From Rhodocyclales bacterium (GTDB lineage Bacteria; Pseudomonadota; Gammaproteobacteria; Burkholderiales; Rhodocyclaceae): DNA of 18,914 nt. Position numbers and translations under genes: made by a program. Position 1 is the stretch's first letter; each line of letters begins with the position of its first letter. The stretch is taken from assembly GCA_021413665.1 (NCBI GenBank), contig JAIOPW010000161.1, positions 1 through 18,914 of the forward strand, in the 5' to 3' direction. The notes under the pieces are model-generated. The model was not told the origin of the DNA and did no database searches. It worked only from the letters and a program-made list of their open reading frames with translations. Positions 6,463 to 12,249 of this stretch are shown here, piece after piece.

Positions 6463-7122
6463 ATGAACGCCATGCTCAAGATGTCGCAACTGATCGATGG
6501 CCTCAACGAGCGCATCGGCCGCAACCTGATGTGGCTGGTCCTCTTCGCCGTGATCATCTCGGCGGTCAATGCCGTGGTGCGCAAGGCCTTCGACATGAGT
6601 TCGAATGCCTTCCTCGAAATCCAGTGGTATCTATTCGCCGCCGTGGTCATGCTCGGTTCCGCCTACACGATGCTGCGCCAGGGCCACGTCAAGATTGACG
6701 TCATCGTCGGTCGCTTCTCGAAACGCACCCAGATCATCGTCGAGTGCCTCGGCATCGTGTTTTTTCTCTTCCCCTTCGTCTACAAGGTCAATGAGCTGGT
6801 CTGGCCACTGGTGATCCAGGCTTACCACAGCGGCGAAATGTCGCAGAACGCCGGCGGCCTGATCCGCTGGCCGGTTTATGCCCTGGTACCCGCCGGCTTC
6901 ATCCTGCTGGGCCTGCAAGGCTTGTCTGAATTGATCAAACGCATCGGCTTCCTGAAGGGGCTGGCGGTGGACCCCACCCAGCCGGTGCAGACCAAATCGG
7001 CCGAGGAAGAACTGGCCGAGGAAATTCTCAAACACCAAGTTGCCCCCGAAGTCATCGTCCGTGTCGAAGATGAATTGGACATGGTGACCGACAGGAAAAG
7101 AAACGACGGGAGCGCGAAATGA
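6463..7122 (+). CDS. TRAP transporter small permease subunit (DctQ-like)
   Basis: Small membrane subunit of a sodium-coupled TRAP transporter, which pairs with the large permease to import the ligand delivered by the periplasmic binding protein. The 219-aa protein shows four membrane segments (about 21-40, 52-70, 90-108 and 133-155) and the DctQ-type features LEIQWYLFAAVVMLGSAY and GHVKIDVI. After the last helix comes an unusually long acidic cytoplasmic tail of about 60 residues (SAEEELAEEILKHQ). The ATG at 6463 is preceded by GGAGG at 6451-6455 with good spacing; the longer frame from 6397 lacks this. The stop overlaps the next start as ATGA, so translation of the two permease subunits is coupled. 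Confidence 0.93.
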   Translation: MNAMLKMSQLIDGLNERIGRNLMWLVLFAVIISAVNAVVRKAFDMSSNAFLEIQWYLFAAVVMLGSAYTMLRQGHVKIDVIVGRFSKRTQIIVECLGIVFFLFPFVYKVNELVWPLVIQAYHSGEMSQNAGGLIRWPVYALVPAGFILLGLQGLSELIKRIGFLKGLAVDPTQPVQTKSAEEELAEEILKHQVAPEVIVRVEDELDMVTDRKRNDGSAK

Positions 7123-8852
7123 TCGAATTCCTCCAGCACAACATGGCGCCGGTAATGTTCGGCGGCCTGATCATCTTCCTCCTGATGGGCTATTCGGTGG
7201 CCTTCTCGCTGGCGGCCTGCGGCCTCTTCTTCGGCTGGCTCGGCGTCGAACTCGGCCTGTTGCCCCACTCCCTGCTGCAGGCGCTGCCGCTGCGCATCTT
7301 TGGCATCATCCAGAACGACACCCTGCTGGCGATTCCCTTCTTCACCTTCATGGGCCTGATCCTCGAACGATCGGGCATGGCCGAGGATCTGCTCGACACC
7401 ATCGGCCAGTTGTTCGGCCCGATCCGCGGCGGCCTGGCTTATGCGGTGATCTTCGTCGGCGCCATGCTCGCCGCGACCACAGGCGTGGTAGCGGCCTCGG
7501 TGATTTCGATGGGCCTGATCTCGCTGCCGATCATGCTGCGCTACGGCTACGACCGGCGCATCGCAGGCGGCGTGATCGCCGCCTCGGGCACCCTGGCGCA
7601 GATCATCCCGCCCTCGCTGGTGCTGATCGTGATCGCCGACCAGCTCGGCAAGTCGGTGGGCGACCTGTATGCCGGCGCCTTCATCCCCGGTTTCGTCCTC
7701 ACCGGCCTTTATGTGATTTTCATTTTTATGGTCAGCATCTTCAAGCCGGCCTACGTTCCCGCCTTGCCGCTCGAAGCCCGCACCATCCGCGAAGACAACG
7801 GCAGCGCCGGCCTGCCTTCGGTGGCGGCGCTGGTCGTCGTTTCCACCGCGGCCGCCATCGTCTATGCCAGGACGCGGCCGGCGGAAACGCCGACCGACGA
7901 ACTGATCGTGGTCTCGATGTGCGTCGGCGTCGGCGTGGCGTTCGCGCTGGCCGTGCTGAATCGTGTCACCAAGATGGGCCTGCTCTCGCGCATGGCCGAG
8001 CGCGTCACCTTCGTGCTGATCCCGCCGCTGGCGCTGATTTTCCTCGTGCTCGGCACCATTTTCCTCGGCATCGCGACGCCGACCGAAGGCGGCGCCATGG
8101 GTGCCAGCGGCGCGCTGATCATGGCCCTTTCGCGCCGTCGCCTGAGCCTGAGCCTGATGAAGCAGGCGATGGACGCGACCATGAAGCTGTCCTGCTTCGT
8201 CGTTTTCATCCTGCTCGGTGCCACGGTGTTCAGCCTGACCTTCCAGGCGGTCGACGGTTCGGTCTGGGTCGAACACCTGCTGACCGGCCTGCCCGGCGGC
8301 CAGATCGGCTTCCTGATCGTGGTGAACCTGCTGGTCTTCTTCCTCGCCTTCTTCCTCGACTTCTTCGAGCTGGCCTTCATCGTCATTCCGCTGCTGGGAC
8401 CGGTGGCGGACAAGCTGGGCATCGATCTGGTCTGGTTCGGCGTGCTGATGGCGGTAAACATGCAGACCTCCTTCATGCACCCGCCCTTCGGCTTCGCCCT
8501 GTTCTACCTGCGCAGCGTGGCGCCGCACAGCGAGTACGTCGACCGCTTGACCAAGAAAACCATCGCTCCGGTCACCACGACGCAGATCTACTGGGGTGCG
8601 GTGCCTTTCGTCATCATCCAGATCATCATGGTCGGTTTGCTGATCGCCTTCCCCAACCTGGTAACCGGGGGCATCGACAATGCGGTAAAGGTGGACGTGC
8701 AGAGCATCCAGCTCGAGGCGCCGCCCGTAACCGAACAGGGGGCGCCCGCCGACGGCAAGGAAGAGACTGAGGAAGACAGGGAAGAACGCGAGAAGGAAGC
8801 GGAAGATGACCCCGCGAAGGCCTTGCAGCAGTCCATCAACAAGGGCAAGTAG
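7119..8852 (+). CDS. TRAP transporter large permease subunit (DctM-like), long form
   Basis: Main transport subunit in the inner membrane, moving substrate with Na+ by an elevator mechanism in known members. Family landmarks are the GYSVAFSLAACGLFFG start, AIPFFTFMGLILERSGMAEDLLDTIGQLFG, the ASGTLAQIIPPSLVLIVIAD loop and the second-half ATPTEGGAMGASGALIMAL. At 577 aa it is longer than the usual 425-440. The extra length comes from two more hydrophobic segments around residues 225-290 and from a hydrophilic tail (about 521-577) with a run of acidic and basic residues (KEETEEDREEREKEAEDD). Long large subunits of this type go with TakP-like and mannitol/chloroaromatic TRAP systems. GGGAG at about 7108-7112 serves as ribosome-binding site. 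Confidence 0.95.
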   Translation: MIEFLQHNMAPVMFGGLIIFLLMGYSVAFSLAACGLFFGWLGVELGLLPHSLLQALPLRIFGIIQNDTLLAIPFFTFMGLILERSGMAEDLLDTIGQLFGPIRGGLAYAVIFVGAMLAATTGVVAASVISMGLISLPIMLRYGYDRRIAGGVIAASGTLAQIIPPSLVLIVIADQLGKSVGDLYAGAFIPGFVLTGLYVIFIFMVSIFKPAYVPALPLEARTIREDNGSAGLPSVAALVVVSTAAAIVYARTRPAETPTDELIVVSMCVGVGVAFALAVLNRVTKMGLLSRMAERVTFVLIPPLALIFLVLGTIFLGIATPTEGGAMGASGALIMALSRRRLSLSLMKQAMDATMKLSCFVVFILLGATVFSLTFQAVDGSVWVEHLLTGLPGGQIGFLIVVNLLVFFLAFFLDFFELAFIVIPLLGPVADKLGIDLVWFGVLMAVNMQTSFMHPPFGFALFYLRSVAPHSEYVDRLTKKTIAPVTTTQIYWGAVPFVIIQIIMVGLLIAFPNLVTGGIDNAVKVDVQSIQLEAPPVTEQGAPADGKEETEEDREEREKEAEDDPAKALQQSINKGK

Positions 8853-8875
8853 CGGCAAATTTGTGGTGTAGTATC

Positions 8876-8907
8876 CGGCGACAGGCCAATCAAAGATCGC
8901 CGTTTTT
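8876..8907 (+). terminator. Terminator-like hairpin between large permease and binding-protein genes
   Basis: CGGCGA (8876-8881) and TCGCCG (8897-8902) can form a 6-bp stem with a 15-nt loop, followed directly by TTTTT (8903-8907). The stem is short and the loop large, so termination would be partial at most. It lies inside the operon, 27 bp before the binding-protein start codon, and might instead protect or process mRNA to set different subunit levels. Confidence 0.35.
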
Positions 8908-8934
8908 GTTAAACAACATCGAGGAGATTCATAC

Positions 8935-10056
8935 ATGGAACGTCGCAAGTTTCTGCAAAACGCCGGCATTGCCGGCATCCTGGCTGCCGGTGCAGCGCCG
9001 GCGGTTCATGCCCAATCGGCGCCGACGATCCGCTGGCGCCTGGCGTCGAGCTTCCCCAAGGCGCTCGACACGATCTACGGCGCAGCCGAGACTTTTTCGA
9101 AGGCAGTCAGCGAAGCCACCGGTGGCAAGTTCACCATTTCGGTCCATGCCGGCGGCGAACTGATGCCCGCCTTCGGCGTGGTGGATGGGGTGCAGCAGGG
9201 TACTGTCGAGTGTGCCCATACCGCTCCCTACTACTTCTTCGGCAAGGATGACACCTTCGCCATCGACTGCGCGATCCCATTCGGCCTCAACAGCCGCCAG
9301 ATGACGGCCTGGATGTACGAAGGCAACGGCATGAAGCTGCTGCGCGAGTTCTATGCCGGCTACAACATCGTGAATTTCCCGATGGGCAACACCGGCGCAC
9401 AGATGGGCGGCTGGTACCGCAAGGAAATCAAGAGCCTGGCCGACATCAAGGGTCTCAAGATGCGCATCGGCGGCTTCGGCGGCAAGGTGCTGTCGGCCAT
9501 CGGCGGCGTACCGCAGAACATTCCCGGTGGCGAAATCTACCAGGCGCTGGAGAAAGGCACCATCGATGCCACCGAGTGGGTTGGTCCCTATGACGACGAA
9601 AAGCTCGGCTTCGTCAAGGTCGCCAAGCACTACTATTACCCTGGCTGGTGGGAAGGTGGTCCGCAGCTCTCGCTTTACGTCAATCAGAAGGCCTACGACG
9701 CGCTGCCGGCCGATTACAAGGCCATCCTTGCTTCCGCCGCATCCCATGCCCACATAGTCATGCAGGCCAAGTACGACGCGAAGAACCCGGCCGCCCTCAA
9801 GCGCCTGGTGTCGGCCGGCGCCAAGCTCCACCAGTTCGACAAGAGCATCATGATGGCCGCCTATCAGGCAGCGATGGCACTCTACGATGACTTGTCGACC
9901 AAGAACCCGGCGTGGAAAAAGGTCTACACAGACTATGCCGCATTCCGTGACGAACAGCACCTCTGGTTCCGCTTCACCGAAGCCGGATTCGACAACTTCA
10001 TGCAGAGCGGTCGCTTCGCCACCGCCAAGACTGCGCCGGCGCCGAAGAAGAAGTAA
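8935..10056 (+). CDS. TRAP transporter periplasmic binding protein, TakP-like
   Basis: Substrate-binding protein of the TRAP system, 373 aa. The N-terminus MERRKFLQNAGIAGILAAG has a twin-arginine motif (R3-R4-K5-F6-L7). A signal peptidase site is likely after AVHA (A26/Q27), so the protein is probably exported folded through Tat. The mature part follows the TakP/lactate-binding DctP group: WRLASSFPKALDTIYGAAE, the QMGGWYRKEIKSLADIKGLKMRIGG block with the conserved ligand-binding Arg at R177, and E214-W215 in EWVGPYDDEKLGF. Relatives bind 2-oxoacids or calcium lactate, so pyruvate- or lactate-like substrates are favoured by inference. GAGGAG at 8921-8926 is the ribosome-binding site. It is last in the operon, with a strong terminator behind it. 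Confidence 0.94.
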   Translation: MERRKFLQNAGIAGILAAGAAPAVHAQSAPTIRWRLASSFPKALDTIYGAAETFSKAVSEATGGKFTISVHAGGELMPAFGVVDGVQQGTVECAHTAPYYFFGKDDTFAIDCAIPFGLNSRQMTAWMYEGNGMKLLREFYAGYNIVNFPMGNTGAQMGGWYRKEIKSLADIKGLKMRIGGFGGKVLSAIGGVPQNIPGGEIYQALEKGTIDATEWVGPYDDEKLGFVKVAKHYYYPGWWEGGPQLSLYVNQKAYDALPADYKAILASAASHAHIVMQAKYDAKNPAALKRLVSAGAKLHQFDKSIMMAAYQAAMALYDDLSTKNPAWKKVYTDYAAFRDEQHLWFRFTEAGFDNFMQSGRFATAKTAPAPKKK

Positions 10057-10093
10057 TTCCGCATCGACCCGGCCGGCAACGGCCGGCACTCAG

Positions 10094-10125
10094 GACAAAC
10101 CCCGCTACGGCGGGGTTTGTCTTTT
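10094..10125 (+). terminator. Strong rho-independent terminator of the TRAP operon
   Basis: GACAAACCCCGC (10094-10105) and GCGGGGTTTGTC (10110-10121) form a perfect 12-bp stem closed by a TACG loop, followed by TTTT. In RNA the loop is C(UACG)G, a UNCG tetraloop known to be very stable. A second GC-rich hairpin (CCGGCC ... GGCCGG, about 10070-10087) lies just before it. The structure ends the TRAP unit 38 bp after its last stop codon. Confidence 0.93.
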
Positions 10126-10152
10126 GCAATCGTAGCCACGCTTTTCCTGCGG

Positions 10153-10184
10153 GATGCGGCAAGCCGCATCAGCCGAGCGATAAT
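10153..10184 (+). promoter_or_regulatory. Inverted repeat and -10-like element before the CoA-transferase gene
   Basis: GATGCGGC (10153-10160) and GCCGCATC (10163-10170) are perfect arms separated by AA. GATAAT (10179-10184) is a fair -10 hexamer, but no -35 hexamer is found at the right distance; the inverted repeat occupies that place. It may be a regulator site for an activator-dependent promoter. A near-palindrome GCGATAATTGTCGC overlaps the -10 element. Confidence 0.35.
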
Positions 10185-10223
10185 TGTCGCTGTAGCCGGC
10201 AGCGGCAGTTTGATACAAGGGAA

Positions 10224-12242
10224 ATGATCGTGCCCCACCATCCATTGATTGCGTCACTGCGCGGCGGCGACACCGGCAAGGTGATGAGCGCCCGCCATGC
10301 GGTGCAACTGATTCGGGACGGCGACACCATCGCCACCGCCGGCTTCGTCGGCATCGGTTTTGCGGAGAACATCGCTGTCGCGCTCGAGCTGCGTTTTCTC
10401 GAAAGCGAAGAAGGCGATGCCCACGGCCTCGGCCATCCGCGTGACTTGACCCTCGTCTACGCCGCGGGCCAGGGCGACGGCAAGGACCGCGGCCTCAACC
10501 ACCTTGGCCACGACGGCCTGGTCAGACGCGTGGTCGGCGGCCATTGGGGCTTGGTGCCCAAGCTACAGCAACTCGTGGTGGCCAACCGCATCGATGCCTG
10601 GAACCTGCCGCAGGGCGTAATCTGCCACCTGTTCCGCGACATCGCCGCGGGCAAGCCCGGTACGCTGACCCGCATCGGCCTCGGTACCTTCGTCGACCCG
10701 CGCCGCGGCGGCGGCAAGTTGAACGAAAAGACCGTTGCCAGCGGCGTTGAGTTGGTGCGTGTGATGCCGATCGACGGCGAGGACTTCCTGTTCTACAAGG
10801 CCTTCCCGATCAACGTCGGGATCATACGTGGCACCACCGCCGATTCCGACGGTAATGTCACCATGGAACGCGAAGCCCTGACTTTGGAAGCGCAGGCTAT
10901 CGCCATGGCCGCGCACAACTCGGGCGGCATAGTCATCGTCCAGGTCGAGCGCATCGCCGAGCGCAACACGCTGAACCCGCGCCAGGTGAAAATTCCCAGC
11001 GTGCTGGTGGATTGCGTGGTGGTGGCGGAAAAGCCCGAGTACCACATGCAGACCTTCATCGAGCCTTACAGCGCCGCCTTCTCCGGAGAGATCCGCGTGC
11101 CGATGTCGGCGGTACCGCCGATGGCGATGGACGAGCGCAAGATCATCGCCCGCCGCGCGGCGATGGAACTGGGCGCCAACGACGTGGTGAATCTCGGCAT
11201 CGGCATGCCGGAAGGGATCGCGGCGGTCGCGGCCGAGGAGAAGGTGATCGACCTGATCACCCTGACCGCCGAACCCGGCGTGATCGGCGGCGTGCCGGCG
11301 GGCGGGCTCAACTTCGGCGCGGCGATCAATACCCAGGCCATCGTCGACCAGCCGAGCCAGTTCGATTTCTACGATGGCGGTGGGCTGGATATCGCCTTTC
11401 TCGGCTTGGCCCAGGCCGACCGCGAAGGCAACCTCAACGTCTCCAAGTTCGGCCCCAAGCTGGCCGGCGCCGGCGGCTTCATCAACATCAGCCAGAGCGC
11501 GAAGAAAGTCGTGTTTGTCGGCACCTTCACCGCCGGCTGCCTCGAAATTGCGCTCGAGGCCGGCGGTATCAAGATCCTCGTCGACGGCAAGGCGATCAAG
11601 TTCGTCGATGAAGTCGAGCACCGCACCTTCAGCGGACCGGTCGCAGCGAGGTCGGGCAAGACCGTGCTCTACATCACCGAGCGTTGCGTCTTCCGCCTTT
11701 GCGCCGAAGGCCTCGAACTGATCGAGATCGCCCCCGGGGTGGACCTTCAGCGCGACATTCTCGACCGCATGGAATTTGCCCCGATCCAGCACCACCCGCC
11801 GGTGCTGATGGATGCACGGATTTTCGCGCCGGAATCTATGGGCCTGCGTCCGCAATTGCTGGAAAAACCACTCGCGGAGCGCCTCACCTACGACGCGGAG
11901 CAGAACGTTTTCTTCGTCAATTTCGAGGGACTTTCGGTGCGCAGCACCGAGGACATCGCGCGCATCCTCGCTGCGGTGGAATCACGGCTGGGACCAATCG
12001 GCCACAAGGTCGCCGCCATCGTCAACTACGACCGCTTCAGCATCGCGCCGGAACTCATCGACGACTACACGGCCATGGTCAAGGGCGTCATGGACCGTCA
12101 CTACAGCGACGTGACCCGGTATACCTCAAGCACCTTCCTGCGCGCAAGACTGGGCGAGTCTTTCGGCAAGCGGGTCGCCGACCCGCACATCTTCGAAACA
12201 CGAACCGAAGCACAGCAACGCCTGCAACCCGGTGGCGCCTGA
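10224..12242 (+). CDS. Propionate CoA-transferase-like enzyme with extra C-terminal domain
   Basis: Class I CoA-transferase of the Pct/YdiF group, moving CoA between short-chain acids such as acetate, propionate and acetoacetate. Both halves of the fold are in one chain. The first (about 20-290) has DGDTIATAGFVG, GHWGLVPKLQ, LPQGVICHLFRD and GTFVDPRRGGGK. The second (about 305-535) has MELGANDVVNLGIGMPE and the catalytic glutamate E350 in TAEPGVIGGVPAGG. Classical members end near MGL (residue 539). This protein continues to 672 aa with an additional domain (about 545-660) of unknown role that may resemble a STAS-like fold. ATG 10224 is used; the in-frame GTG at 10230 has better spacing (7 nt) from AAGGGA (10217-10222) and may be the true start. 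It converges on the kinase-fusion gene. Confidence 0.92.
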   Translation: MIVPHHPLIASLRGGDTGKVMSARHAVQLIRDGDTIATAGFVGIGFAENIAVALELRFLESEEGDAHGLGHPRDLTLVYAAGQGDGKDRGLNHLGHDGLVRRVVGGHWGLVPKLQQLVVANRIDAWNLPQGVICHLFRDIAAGKPGTLTRIGLGTFVDPRRGGGKLNEKTVASGVELVRVMPIDGEDFLFYKAFPINVGIIRGTTADSDGNVTMEREALTLEAQAIAMAAHNSGGIVIVQVERIAERNTLNPRQVKIPSVLVDCVVVAEKPEYHMQTFIEPYSAAFSGEIRVPMSAVPPMAMDERKIIARRAAMELGANDVVNLGIGMPEGIAAVAAEEKVIDLITLTAEPGVIGGVPAGGLNFGAAINTQAIVDQPSQFDFYDGGGLDIAFLGLAQADREGNLNVSKFGPKLAGAGGFINISQSAKKVVFVGTFTAGCLEIALEAGGIKILVDGKAIKFVDEVEHRTFSGPVAARSGKTVLYITERCVFRLCAEGLELIEIAPGVDLQRDILDRMEFAPIQHHPPVLMDARIFAPESMGLRPQLLEKPLAERLTYDAEQNVFFVNFEGLSVRSTEDIARILAAVESRLGPIGHKVAAIVNYDRFSIAPELIDDYTAMVKGVMDRHYSDVTRYTSSTFLRARLGESFGKRVADPHIFETRTEAQQRLQPGGA

Positions 12243-12249
12243 CGGCCAC

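Noticed and set aside
6245..6466. 73-codon open frame in the TRAP leader, with ATGA overlap to the first permease gene
   Set aside because: No ribosome-binding site, no hydrophobic or conserved pattern, and composition unlike the coding genes here. The overlap is tempting as a coupled leader peptide but is not enough.
6876..8978. 700-codon minus-strand open frame over the TRAP permease genes
   Set aside because: It is antisense to two clearly recognised membrane proteins. Its product is a low-complexity string of H, D, Q, E, R and G, typical of the antisense frame of GC-rich hydrophobic genes.
8935..10056. Ordinary C4-dicarboxylate (DctP) specificity for the binding protein
   Set aside because: The EWVGPYDD and QMGGWYRKEIK segments fit the TakP/lactate group better than classical DctP.
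10563..11855. 430-codon minus-strand open frame inside the CoA-transferase gene
   Set aside because: Antisense shadow with the same H/D/G-rich composition and no family features, while the plus strand is an intact enzyme.
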